A stretch of DNA of 54,923 nt. It comes from an uncultured Saprospiraceae bacterium. GTDB taxonomy: Bacteria; Bacteroidota; Bacteroidia; Chitinophagales; Saprospiraceae. Under the pieces are notes generated by a model. That model ran no database searches. It saw only the letters and a program-made list of their open reading frames with translations, and was not told the origin of the DNA. Location: NCBI GenBank assembly GCA_937934275.1, contig CALHAM010000028.1, positions 1 to 54,923 of the forward strand, given 5' to 3'. Position numbers and translations under genes: made by a program. Below are positions 26,142 to 36,000 of this stretch, piece after piece (position 1 is the first letter of the stretch; every line of letters begins with the position of its first letter).

Positions 26142-27059
26142 ATGCAGCCTTGGTGTATTGTGGTGAATCCTACTGCCGGAAACGGTCGCGCAGGCAAGCG
26201 ATGGGCCGGCATTGAGGCCTTGCTGCAGGCGCTGGGCTTCCGCTATACGGTGCGCTTTACTCAGTACCGACACCACGCCATTCGTCTGGTAGACGATGCA
26301 GTGCTCCAGGGCTATCGCTACTTTCTCGGCGTCGGCGGCGACGGCACCTGCCATGAGTTGGTCAACGGCATTTTGCAACAACCGCATGTGTCGCCTCGAG
26401 ACATCGTCTTTTCTATGTTGCCCATCGGTACGGGCAACGACTGGGCGCGCACCTATCGTATTCCGGCTGACCCGCGTGCGCGTTTACAACGCCTCCTGGA
26501 GGGCAGATGTGTCTGCCAAGACGTAGGCAAAGTGGTTTACTATGGCAACGGCGATCCGGCCGCTGAGCGTTATTTCGCCAACGTGGCGGGTATGGCCTAT
26601 GATGCCTTCATCGTCCAAAAAACGGAGAAGCGCCGCTTTATCTCTCACATCCATTATTTACTCTCAGTGGGGCGCTATTTGTTTGCCTACGAGCCGGTAC
26701 ACGGACGCCTTCACGCAGCCGAATGTACTGCCGAGGAGTGTTTCTACACCATCAATGTCGGCATATGTCGCTATTCGGGGGGAGGCATGCAATTGGTGCC
26801 ACACGCTGTACCTGACGATGGTTTGCTGGCCGTTACCTATGCGCCGCGCTTACCCAAATGGGAGGTCTTACTCCAAACACTGCGCTTTTACAACGGCTCC
26901 TTGCTCCGACACTCTCGCGTCAGAGGCTTTCAGACGAAAGCGCTCCGAGTAGAACACATCGGCAATGTACCCATCGGGCTGGAGGCCGACGGTGAATACT
27001 TAGGAGAAACGCCTGCCACCTTTTCTATTGAAATTGGCGCCTTACAAGTAGCGCTCTAA
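26142..27059 (+). CDS. Diacylglycerol/sphingosine-kinase-like lipid kinase
   Basis: From ATG 26142 the protein has 305 residues of the DAGK catalytic family (YegS/BmrU-like). Signature segments are VVNPTAGNGRAGKRW (nucleotide-binding start), GVGGDGTCHELVNGI (GGDGT ATP motif), and MLPIGTGNDWARTY. The C-terminal beta-domain ends with GNVPIGLEADGEYLG, as in the family. Such enzymes phosphorylate a membrane lipid, often diacylglycerol, from the cytosolic side. The upstream 24 in-frame codons lack conserved character. Its stop overlaps that of the convergent DUF4293 gene by three bases. Confidence 0.88.
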   Translation: MQPWCIVVNPTAGNGRAGKRWAGIEALLQALGFRYTVRFTQYRHHAIRLVDDAVLQGYRYFLGVGGDGTCHELVNGILQQPHVSPRDIVFSMLPIGTGNDWARTYRIPADPRARLQRLLEGRCVCQDVGKVVYYGNGDPAAERYFANVAGMAYDAFIVQKTEKRRFISHIHYLLSVGRYLFAYEPVHGRLHAAECTAEECFYTINVGICRYSGGGMQLVPHAVPDDGLLAVTYAPRLPKWEVLLQTLRFYNGSLLRHSRVRGFQTKALRVEHIGNVPIGLEADGEYLGETPATFSIEIGALQVAL

Positions 27060-27505
27060 CGCAGGCGATCCATTGAGCGTACCAGCGCCTCGTCGCGTCG
27101 AATAGCGCGGGCCGCCAGCCAGCAAAACACCCCGTACAGCACCGGTAAGGCGATGCCTAAGCCTACACTCGCCTGATTTTGTTGAGGCAGCTGTGCACGA
27201 GTCATATTGACGGCCAAAATTGCCAAACCCAACATCAACACCCCAATACCTGCGCCTGCCATGGCCAAACGCCCTTGTAAAGCGCGATTTTTAAATAAAA
27301 AAATGGCGCCAAAGGCCGTTATCGCCCCCAGGGCAGAAAGCCCTAATAACCCTGTGTTGTCCGAAGGGGTGAGTGCGCCATCGGCTAAAACGCTCACGCT
27401 ACGGGCAGGATCGCCGTCGGGCGCTTGCATAAACGGGAAGACAAATGTAGCGCCCACTGCTGCTACGGCGGCCAATAGCCAAAGGGTTTGAATGCGTTGT
27501 ATCAT
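27056..27505 (-). CDS. DUF4293-family membrane protein
   Basis: A 149-residue, four-span membrane protein starting MIQRIQTLWLLAAVAAVGA, the conserved opening of DUF4293, a Bacteroidota-restricted family of unknown function. Hydrophobic spans lie near residues 5-25, 50-70, 77-100 and 112-130, with an acidic loop after the first. ATG 27505 is chosen because it gives the conserved start; a longer frame begins at 27568 inside the preceding gene. It follows the beta-helix lipoprotein gene by about 45 nt on the same strand. Confidence 0.85.
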   Translation of the reverse strand: MIQRIQTLWLLAAVAAVGATFVFPFMQAPDGDPARSVSVLADGALTPSDNTGLLGLSALGAITAFGAIFLFKNRALQGRLAMAGAGIGVLMLGLAILAVNMTRAQLPQQNQASVGLGIALPVLYGVFCWLAARAIRRDEALVRSMDRLR

Positions 27506-27549
27506 GGAGCGGTCTTTTTGCCGGCAAAAATAGCGATCTAGCGGCTGGC

Positions 27550-29046
27550 TCATTGCCGTTCGTAGCAACCCGCATCGGGATGTTCAGGGTCGCGCGGTGT
27601 ACCCTCCAAGTCGGCACTTATGCTGGCAATGGGCCGAGCGTAGCCGTCAGCTTTTGAAAAAAGCGTGTCGAGCCGGAAGTTGCGCTCCGCAATGTTGAGA
27701 AACACGGAGTCGGTGTTCGACAGGTTAAGACAGGGTTGACAGTGGTCGAAGAAGTCGGGCCAAGCGTTGGGGCGCACTAGATCGCGCACGCGCACCAGGC
27801 AGTGCTCGAAGCGGTACACAAAATCAGTGGCTCTCCCCTTTGCGTCTGACAGCGTAATCTGATCAGGTCGGCTGCCCAAAAAGATGCTGTTTTGAAAGCG
27901 AGCATGCAATGGGGAGACGTCGAAGTGTTCGCACAGCGGATCTCGGCACAGCGTATTGCTCATGCGCAGAGCCTCACTGCGCCCGCCGAAGTTTGCTACA
28001 GTACAATAGTTGAATTCATAGTCGCCTCCGTACTCGAGTTGAATAGCAAAGGCGCCGTTGGAGTGAAACAAGCAGTTTTCGGCGCGGATGTATGCGTGCA
28101 CGCCGATGAGGCCGCTATTTGTGGTGTTGTAAATCCGCGCGTTTCGCAGCGTTAGGTCGGCGGCAGAGTCTACGCGCACGCCGATAATGCTGTTTCGGAT
28201 AATGGCGTGCTCGATGCGGTGTCCGGAGGTGGCTGCGCGCAACCAAAGTCCTGTCCATTGCCCCGCTGTGTTGGCAAATTCCCGCTCTAAGCGGTCGCCT
28301 TCAAACACAACGGGGCGTTCGGCAGTGCCTTCTACTATGAGTCGCCCTGTGCCTTGAAAAACCAAAAGGCCATCGTTGTAGCGCACTACCATGCTATCCT
28401 CTTGCAAGGTGCGCACTAGCCCGCCGTGTACATGTATGCGAGCTCCGGCGGGAATGCGCACCGTACAACTGTCGATAACAACAATGCCGTAAATCACGTA
28501 TGGCCGAGGATCGTCCCAAACCCATTCCCCGCCGTCGCAGGCATACAGAACGGCGCCGCCCTTGCCGAAACGAGAGGGCAAATAGACGGCATTCTGCCCC
28601 CATGCCTCCAGTACAACTTTCTGAACGTTGTCGTTCGTTTCAAAAACTAAGTTTTCAGTGATAACAAATGGGCTAATGCTGGGCGGCTCATCGGGGTTGA
28701 TGGTTACTTCTGCAAAAACATATAGGCTGTCGTTGGGGGCTATCTCTACATCCGTGTGCAAGGGCCCAGGCAGGCCATCCACGTTGATGCGAAAACGCGA
28801 TTGGGCGCCATTCTCTAAATAAATACGACGGATGCGGAGGCTCTCGCGCTTGTTGGGGTTATATACTTTCAAAATACGGGTCGCGGAACCCAGCGACGTG
28901 AACACCGTGTCAAAGCGAAGCGTATCGGTACTAAAAGTGAGTCGGTCTTCTGGGTCAGTAGTGAAACGCTCTTTTTGACAACCCAAGAGCGCAGCTGTAA
29001 GTACCACCCCCATTCCCAAAAGCCAGAGGCGAAAACGTGCAGTCAT
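27550..29046 (-). CDS. Lipoprotein with right-handed beta-helix domain
   Basis: A 498-residue envelope lipoprotein: leader with lipobox LLGCQKE from ATG 29046. Residues about 25-130 form an Ig-like beta domain (DTLRFDTVFTSLGSATRIL) common at the start of Bacteroidota lipoproteins. The middle is a right-handed parallel beta-helix (AIIRNSIIGVRVDSAADLTL, NTTNSGLIGVHAYIRAENCL, FHSNGAFAIQLEYGGDYEFN), a fold usual in polysaccharide lyases and surface-binding proteins. No catalytic residues of a lyase family were identified. It is preceded by a TACCTTCG box about 20 nt upstream. Confidence 0.8.
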   Translation of the reverse strand: MTARFRLWLLGMGVVLTAALLGCQKERFTTDPEDRLTFSTDTLRFDTVFTSLGSATRILKVYNPNKRESLRIRRIYLENGAQSRFRINVDGLPGPLHTDVEIAPNDSLYVFAEVTINPDEPPSISPFVITENLVFETNDNVQKVVLEAWGQNAVYLPSRFGKGGAVLYACDGGEWVWDDPRPYVIYGIVVIDSCTVRIPAGARIHVHGGLVRTLQEDSMVVRYNDGLLVFQGTGRLIVEGTAERPVVFEGDRLEREFANTAGQWTGLWLRAATSGHRIEHAIIRNSIIGVRVDSAADLTLRNARIYNTTNSGLIGVHAYIRAENCLFHSNGAFAIQLEYGGDYEFNYCTVANFGGRSEALRMSNTLCRDPLCEHFDVSPLHARFQNSIFLGSRPDQITLSDAKGRATDFVYRFEHCLVRVRDLVRPNAWPDFFDHCQPCLNLSNTDSVFLNIAERNFRLDTLFSKADGYARPIASISADLEGTPRDPEHPDAGCYERQ

Positions 29047-29068
29047 GTCACTTAAGAACATTGTGGGG

Positions 29069-29076
29069 CGAAGGTA
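29069..29076 (-). promoter_or_regulatory. TACCTTCG -7-like box before the beta-helix lipoprotein
   Basis: On the minus strand TACCTTCG (29076-29069) lies about 20 nt before the ATG at 29046. It is the same box as at 12662-12669. No convincing -33 element is seen. Confidence 0.3.
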
Positions 29077-29216
29077 AGACAGCGCGCAGACCTAACACCT
29101 GCCGAGCAATTTTACCGCCTTTAGCATAAGAAAATTGTCCACTGCACCGAAGTACAGCAGACAATACATGAACCATGAAAACTATTCTCCTTTTAGAGGT
29201 TCGACGCTCTGAGCTG

Positions 29217-29564
29217 CTACAAGTGTAAGCGCTCTTTTTTAGCAAGCAGTTGTTCTTTGGTTTCTACGCGGTCGGGGTCGGGGACACAGCAATCTACTGG
29301 GCAGACAGCTGCACACTGTGGCTCTTCGTGGAAACCTACACATTCAGTACACTTGTCGGGCACGATATAATAGTAATCATTGGATATAGGAGGCTGTTTG
29401 GCAGAAGCGTCCACGACTCGCCCGTCTTCTAATGTGTAGGTTCCTCGAACGGTGGATCCGTCAGCAATGGCCCATTCTACACCGCCTTCATAGATGGCGT
29501 TGTTGGGGCACTCCGGCTCGCAGGCGCCACAATTGATGCATTCGTCCGTGATAATGATGGCCAT
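29217..29564 (-). CDS. fdx: 2[4Fe-4S] ferredoxin (Alvin/YfhL-type)
   Basis: A 115-residue ferredoxin. The first cluster motif is [20 protein letters not shown] (residues about 9-28). The second is [21 protein letters not shown], with the elongated CxxC...C spacing of the Allochromatium-type family, which has very low potential clusters. A beta-insert ([19 protein letters not shown]) between the two motifs and a charged C-terminal helix ([14 protein letters not shown]) are normal for Bacteroidota versions. Redox partner is unknown; no oxidoreductase gene is adjacent. Confidence 0.92.
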   Translation of the reverse strand: MAIIITDECINCGACEPECPNNAIYEGGVEWAIADGSTVRGTYTLEDGRVVDASAKQPPISNDYYYIVPDKCTECVGFHEEPQCAAVCPVDCCVPDPDRVETKEQLLAKKERLHL

Positions 29565-29651
29565 GATGGTACAACAAGTTTACTCCGCGTGAACAAGCCG
29601 AAAGCCCGGCTGGTTTAGGCCGAGTAAAGGTAGATTGCTTCCTCAGCAATT

Positions 29652-32015
29652 TCACTGCACTTTGGGTGTGTATCGGATGAAGGCCGGAATGTTTTCGCGC
29701 TCTAATTTTCGCTTCAAGGCTTCAGCGTCTTTGCGTTTGGCAAATTTGTCTACGCAAACAGAGTGGTAAGGCGAAGTGGGGAACTGCACGATTTGGGCAT
29801 TTTCGTATCCTGCGGTTTGGATGTTTTGCAGCTGGACCTGAGCGCGTGCTTCCTCTTGGAAGGAGCCGGCGATGACGTAGTAGTGGTCGGCTTCTATCGG
29901 CGTACTTGCGGCATTGGCTGGTGGTGTGTTAATGTTCCTCTTCGGCATGGCTTTATCCGGCAGAACAGGTGCTGTATTATCTGGAGCTGTAGTGGGTTTG
30001 CCGTCTACGTAGACCATTGCAGCGCCTTCGATGCCGGTGAGGATGCGAATTTCCGTGCGGCGATTGCGCGCGTGTTCAGCCTCGGTGCAAGGTACGCCAT
30101 CGCGGCAGTGGTTGCGCGGCTCGCTTTCACCATAGCCCACTGGGCGCAGGCGTTCGCGATTAATGCCGTTTTGTACCAAGTATTCTACAACACCATTGGC
30201 ACGGCGCTGGCTGAGTTCCTCGTTGTATTTGGATGACCCTCGGCAGTCGGTGTGGCTGGCAATTTCCACGGTAATGCTGGGCTGCTGTTTGAGGAGCGAA
30301 ACTACCAGGTCCAAATCTTTACGAGCATCGGGGCGAAGGGTGGCGTCGTTGAAGTTGTAGTAGATATTGGGCAGTTCAATAACGGTGCCCGGCAACAAAG
30401 GCGCTACAGAAAAGTTTTGCATCATGATTTGGTTGGGCAGGCTCCAGCCAGCGGTATTGATTTCAGAACTGCCCACCAATTTGCCGCCTTGGAACATATC
30501 CACCTTGTATTTCGTGTTCTTATCCAGGTAGTAGTCAATTTGCCCATTGGCGTCGGTAACAACTGTGTCTTTTGCCGAAGTTGTGCGGTTTGTTAGCACC
30601 AGCACGGCGCCGGCTAGTGGAGCGTTTGTTACGTAATTGAACACTGAAGCGTTCCAGCGCACCTTGTTCGAGTTGGCTGAGCGCTCCAGGGCAATGGTCA
30701 TTTCGTTCCCTGCCTTCGCGATAGGTAGGCGCACTTGGCGCGTCTGATAAAGATCTTTGGAGGCGATAATGACATAGTTGCCTGGCTTTACCTCTGTAGA
30801 AAAGCGCCCACCGCTGTTGGTGAACCCACTGATGCCTTTGTCGGGCGGCAGGGCGGCAATGACTTCTTTTCCATCTATTTTTTGGATGCTGATGAGGTTG
30901 CCGTTTTCGTCGCGTCCGATGACGGTACTGGCGTCGTAGTTGAGCATGCGCACTTCAGCGCCTTCCAGTGGCTGTCCCGTGCTTTTATCGGTTACCGTTA
31001 CTAAGACATCTAAGCTCCGGTTCGGCACGCGTTGGTTTTGCAGCAAATAGTCATCGAGGTTGCCGTTTTCTACGTGAAAGCTGTAAATATCGTCGCCTTT
31101 GCCGCCTTTCGATTGCCGGCCATCGGTAGAGAAATAGCCGTTAATCTTATTCAGGTCGACGATGAGGCCGAAGTCGTCGCCTGGGGTGTTGAAGGGTTCG
31201 CCTAGGTTAATGGGCTTAGTCCAGTTTGAGCCGTCCTGCACCACGTAGTACAAGTCGAGTTTGCCTTTGCCGCCGGGCAAGCCGTCGGAGGCAAAGTAAA
31301 GGGTATTATCGGCGTGGATGAACGGGAAGACTTCGTTGCCTTTTGTATTGATTTCGGCGCCGAGGTTGATCGGCTCGCTCCAGGTATCGCCTACGCGATA
31401 GGAGACGTACAGATCCATGCCACCAAAGCCTCCAGGCCGATTAGAAGCAAAGAAGAGTTTATCACCGTCGATACTAATAGCGGGGTGGCAATCGTCGAAC
31501 TCGTTGTTGTTAAACGGCAGGGGTAACGGCTCGCTCCAGCCCGTGCCTTCTTTTTTCGACCAGTATAGGCGCATTTTTTGAGTAGCATCTTTGGCCAATT
31601 TCACCTTTCCATTGATAAGCGCGTTGCGCGAAAAGAAGATGGTTTCGGCAGTTCGGTCAAAGCACACGGGGCCTTCGTGGTAAAGCGACGTAAGCTCGGC
31701 GGCAAAAGGCTCAGGAGGTAGCAAGTTGCCGTCGCTGTTGCGCCGCGAGCGCAGGATAGACATGGCTGGAAGCTTCAGACGGTCATCGGTTTTCTTTTTC
31801 ATACCAGCGGTGTTGGTAGAGATGAAAACAATGCCATCCTCATAAAACGTCGGACTAAAATCCAGCCCTTCCGTATTGATGGCGGCTTCGTTGCGAATTT
31901 CTACCGTAACAGGTGGCTGAGCTTGGGGGATGGTCTGAGCGTTAGCGCTTGCGCAACTACTCAAAAGCGCTAGGAGGGTACACAGCGATGCGTGCTTACA
32001 GGCTTGCATAGTCAT
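29652..32015 (-). CDS. OmpA-family protein with PD40 repeats, regulatory-like beta domains and C-terminal SPOR-like domain (PorE-like)
   Basis: A 787-residue envelope protein. Domains in order: leader ending ALLSSCASANAQ (signal peptide, possibly a lipoprotein); PD40/WD40-like propeller repeats about 45-330 (ISIDGDKLFFASNRPGGFGG, TLYFASDGLPGGKGKLDLYY); two carboxypeptidase-regulatory-like beta domains about 335-530 (TGQPLEGAEVRML, TNAPLAGAVLVLTNR); OmpA domain about 555-665 with ASHTDCRGSSKYNEELSQRR; SPOR-like segment about 705-785 (DHYYVIAGSFQEEARAQ). The order resembles T9SS PorE, which ties the machinery to peptidoglycan, but PorE's N-terminal TPR is missing and the SPOR-like end is extra. 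The start may be ATG 32015 or 32009. It is the last of four same-strand genes. Confidence 0.87.
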   Translation of the reverse strand: MTMQACKHASLCTLLALLSSCASANAQTIPQAQPPVTVEIRNEAAINTEGLDFSPTFYEDGIVFISTNTAGMKKKTDDRLKLPAMSILRSRRNSDGNLLPPEPFAAELTSLYHEGPVCFDRTAETIFFSRNALINGKVKLAKDATQKMRLYWSKKEGTGWSEPLPLPFNNNEFDDCHPAISIDGDKLFFASNRPGGFGGMDLYVSYRVGDTWSEPINLGAEINTKGNEVFPFIHADNTLYFASDGLPGGKGKLDLYYVVQDGSNWTKPINLGEPFNTPGDDFGLIVDLNKINGYFSTDGRQSKGGKGDDIYSFHVENGNLDDYLLQNQRVPNRSLDVLVTVTDKSTGQPLEGAEVRMLNYDASTVIGRDENGNLISIQKIDGKEVIAALPPDKGISGFTNSGGRFSTEVKPGNYVIIASKDLYQTRQVRLPIAKAGNEMTIALERSANSNKVRWNASVFNYVTNAPLAGAVLVLTNRTTSAKDTVVTDANGQIDYYLDKNTKYKVDMFQGGKLVGSSEINTAGWSLPNQIMMQNFSVAPLLPGTVIELPNIYYNFNDATLRPDARKDLDLVVSLLKQQPSITVEIASHTDCRGSSKYNEELSQRRANGVVEYLVQNGINRERLRPVGYGESEPRNHCRDGVPCTEAEHARNRRTEIRILTGIEGAAMVYVDGKPTTAPDNTAPVLPDKAMPKRNINTPPANAASTPIEADHYYVIAGSFQEEARAQVQLQNIQTAGYENAQIVQFPTSPYHSVCVDKFAKRKDAEALKRKLERENIPAFIRYTPKVQ

Positions 32016-32058
32016 TTAAAAGATTAAGTAAACGATTGGACGCACTTCGCCCTTGAGG

Positions 32059-33015
32059 TTACATGAAAAAACGCGGATTGGACATTTTCCGTTTGCCAGT
32101 CGTTGCTTTCAGGTCGGCTTGTAGCAACACCTCCACACTTCCAGCGGTGTAATCCCGAATGCGCGACAGCGAAAAATCATATGCCACTCCTATGCCAAAC
32201 TGGCGATGCGCCTGCCAAAAGAGAATTAAATCTACCGACTCGCCCGGACCATCACCGCCTAAGCGGTAGGAAAGTCCTGCGATAAACTTCTCGCTAATTT
32301 CCAAATTCAGGTTGAGATCTACATCTAAGGGTGCATTTGTCACATATTTGGCGAAGAGGGCTGGCATCAAATTTAGCCCATCGCCCAGCGGCAGAACGGC
32401 ACCTGCCATGCCGTAAAAGTGTTGAAACTCTCGCGCCGTTTCAAACCCTTGCAGCAAGTTTTCATTACGGCCGATGGTGTTGGCGTAGATACGCGGTACA
32501 GAAAAGCCAGCATAGAAGCGATTATCGTAGGTCATATACAGACCGGCACCAACATTCATCAGCAAGTTATTCTCTCGCACAACGTCGAGCGACTGATCGA
32601 ACTGTTCGTCGGGCTTAGCTTTAGTGAAGTCAATGCTCAGCGCTCGGAACGTACCCATGAGGCCAGCGCGCACCGAGAGTTTTTCATGACTGACCAAATC
32701 GTAGGAGTACGAAAGCGAGCCAATAAAATCGCGATTTAGGCCCAGCGACACATGGGAGAGCACTACGCCCATGCCTACGCGAGGCGTAATGAACGGCGTA
32801 TTTAGCGAGGCCAAAAACGATTGTGGAGCGCCTTCGAAGCCCATCCACTGATTGCGGTAAATAGCCGTTACCGTGGGTACGCCGCGCGCCCCCGCATAGG
32901 CGGGATTGAACGGCAGTTTATTGAACATAAACTGCGTGTAGTGGTGTTGCTGTTGGGCACGGCTGCTCACAGCCACTAAGGCTAATATGAGGAGAGAAAA
33001 ACCAGTCTTTTTCAT
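32059..33015 (-). CDS. PorP/SprF-family type IX secretion membrane protein
   Basis: A 318-residue outer-membrane protein with signal peptide (MKKTGFSLLILALVAVSSRA). The family start is unmistakable: QQHHYTQFMFNKLPFNPAYA, then AIYRNQWMGFEGAPQSFLAS and the repeated beta-strands of a small barrel (GMGVVLSHVSLGLNRDFIGS). SprF is needed in Flavobacterium for secretion of the type B CTD adhesin SprB, and each PorP/SprF paralogue often sits beside its own cargo gene. Here the gene directly upstream (42 nt) encodes a protein with a type B sorting domain, so a cargo-specific export role is likely. Confidence 0.93.
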   Translation of the reverse strand: MKKTGFSLLILALVAVSSRAQQQHHYTQFMFNKLPFNPAYAGARGVPTVTAIYRNQWMGFEGAPQSFLASLNTPFITPRVGMGVVLSHVSLGLNRDFIGSLSYSYDLVSHEKLSVRAGLMGTFRALSIDFTKAKPDEQFDQSLDVVRENNLLMNVGAGLYMTYDNRFYAGFSVPRIYANTIGRNENLLQGFETAREFQHFYGMAGAVLPLGDGLNLMPALFAKYVTNAPLDVDLNLNLEISEKFIAGLSYRLGGDGPGESVDLILFWQAHRQFGIGVAYDFSLSRIRDYTAGSVEVLLQADLKATTGKRKMSNPRFFM

Positions 33016-33056
33016 GGGTTGTTCTTTTAAACCTAATGAGTGCAGTAGCTGCTGCG

Positions 33057-36000
33057 TTATCGGTGAATTTGGATGAAGCCTTTACGAACGGCTTCGCCTG
33101 GGTTAGGCCGGAAAATGTAGTAATAAACGCCATCGGGGAGGTCTTTGCCGTCCTGGCCGTTGAGTGTGCCCTTCCAGTTGTTGTCGTATGGAGAGGCCTC
33201 AAAGACCTTGTCGCCCCACTGATTGTACACGATGAGCGTGTTGTTGGGGTATACTCCAGAAGCGATACACGGAATGCGGAAAGTATCGTTCACGCCATCG
33301 CCATTGGGAGTAAAAATATTGGGGATGTTAGAGCAATCGGTTTCTTCCAGGCGAATGATAACCGGTTGTATTGTGTCGCACAGGTCCGGGCAGATAGACG
33401 AGCACAGTTGGTATAGGAAAGACACTGGCCGGAAATTAGCAGGTACTTGATAGCGGAAAACCCCCTTACCCAAATGGGTTAGCCCTTCCGGCATATTACC
33501 TAGAGGCTCGACCGTGAAAGCGCTGTCTGGGAAGATCACGTCGTTTAGCACAACGCTGAAGGTGTCTACAGAAACGCCCGAAGGAATGCGGATGGTGTCA
33601 GGAACAGCCTTTACCGAAGCCATCTTCACTTCTATGGAAGCAGGTTGTGAAGTACAACCGTTGATGGTAGCCTGTACCGTATAGATACCAGTGTTTTCGC
33701 GACTGGCCAGCACTGTTATCTGACTGCTGTTGGGATATGTCTGTTGAGTTGGTCCCCGCCAAGTGTAAGTGGCATTGGGCAGCAGCAGCGTTGTTAGGAT
33801 CACTTCTTCTCTTGGACAAGCGATTTCTGGGTCGATGCTGACAAGCAGAGGTTCTAGGCCTACTATCGTTACACCGACCGAGCAGAGAGCGGAGTTACCA
33901 CTATCATCGGTAGCACTAAAAGTCAGCAGAGTGGTTTCCCCCAGGGTGAACACACCGCCGGGTGCAGGTCCTTGTACCTGCGCTACAACAGGAACGGTAC
34001 AGTTATCGGAAGCACTGGGCTGAATAAACGTTAGTTTCACTCCCTCGCAATTTCCCGTCGTGTCTACCTGAGTAACGAAGCCGCTCGCATTGCCCGACAC
34101 TATCTCACCGCCTACGTGTACCACGATGGGAGCTGCTGGGCAATTGGTAAATGCCGGTGCCGTAGTATCCAATACTGAAATAAGTAGGTTCTTCTGTACC
34201 AAGGTGTCTCCATTTACTTGGTCAAGCAAATAATAGGTAATGACGGTAGTCCCTTGCGGGAAAGTATCGCCTGGTAGGAGGTTAGGGCTAAAAACAATAG
34301 TGTCCGGATGGCATGCCTTTCCGTTCGATATTGGCGGCGTCCAACTGACGGGTTGAGAGCAGCCGTAAACCGTAATGTCGGGTGGGAAATTGGCAAAGGC
34401 CGGCGGGATGATGAGCACGTCCAAAGTGATCGTAAACGAACAGGTGTCGGCATTGCCCGAAGCATCCACAGCTCGAATAACTACGTTGGTTACCTGAGCA
34501 AAGATGGTATCGGTTGGGAGTTTCGTTGCGATAATCGTATCCAAAAGGCAATTGTCGGTCGCTGCGGGAAAGTCCCAAGGCACGACATTTCCACAAGGAC
34601 TGGCAGGAGAAACAGTAATGTTTGGAGGGCAAGAAGTGAAGGTGGGCGGTACAATATCCAATACAGAAATGGTGAACGAGCAAGTAGTGGCATTGCCTGC
34701 GGCATCTGTAGCCACATAGACAATGCTGTGGGTACCTGTAAAGAATATGCCGGAGGCTTGCGGACCATTAAGGCTGGGCTGCCCACAGTTGTCAGTAGCC
34801 GTTGGAAGCGTCCAAGAGACGGTCTTAGAGCAGGAGTCCTCTGGCAGCACAAACATTAGAGGATTTGGGCAGTTGGTCAGCACTGGAGCAAACGTATCCC
34901 TCACTACTACCGCAAAGGAACATACTGCTGTGTTCCCGCCTGCATCCGTACCAGTGATGTTTACCAGGTGAGTGCCTACGGGGAAAAAGTCGAACGTGTA
35001 GTTAGGCGGGTCTACCGCAACCGTCGCACTGCAATCATCTGCAAAGGAGACATTCCCCCAAGAAGCAGTGGCGCCACATGAGTCGGCAGCCGTATACAGA
35101 ACAATAGTATCGCCAGGACAACCGCTGACGATAGGAGGTGCTTCATCCACCACAGTAACGAGAAACTGGCAGGTAGCCGAGTTGTCTGAAGCATCTGTAG
35201 CTGTGAGTACCACTACGGTAACGCCAACCGAAAGTGTATCGCCAATAGGGATACTACTGCTTACAGAAGGGTTGCTGTCGCACGGGTCGGAGGCATTGGG
35301 TAGATTAAAATAGACTGCACTACCACAAGGATTGGCGCTATTAGGCGGAATTTGAATGGTTAGATCGGATGGGCATTCAATCTGCGGAGGAGTAGCATCC
35401 ACTACTGTTATCGTGAAGGAACAAGTGCTCGTATCGCTTCCCGTACCGGCTTTAAACGTTACCGTAGTCATACCCAGCGGGAAAGAAGTCCCCGAAGTAT
35501 CAGAAGCAGTTACAGACAACGGAGACCCATCGCAAGGATTGATGGCCTGGGGCAAATCCCAGAACGCCTTAGCCGAGCAACTGTTCGAGTCTGTGTTTAC
35601 AACAACATTGTTAGGGCAATTATTTAGTTGTGGAGCCGTCGAGCCAGCTACAAATACCGTCATTGAACAAGTGCTAAAGTTTCCAGCATTGTCTGTTGCC
35701 GTAAAGACCACTACCGTCGGTCCGGGCGGATAAGTGTTATCCTGTTTATCTGATATGATATTAGCTATCCCACTGCAGACATCCGATGCATTAGGCAAGT
35801 CGAGTACAAAAGTTTTGGTGCATACACCGCTGTCTGCGGCGACAGTCAAATCTTGCGGACAAGCAATAATAGGCGCCGATAAATCTACAATGGAGAACAG
35901 TCCGTGGATTAGGGATACTGGAATAAGCTGAAAACTCGTATTGACCGCATTAATGGTGCCCGTAAAATCCAGCGGGCTGCTGCCCAGCGTTTTGACGGAG

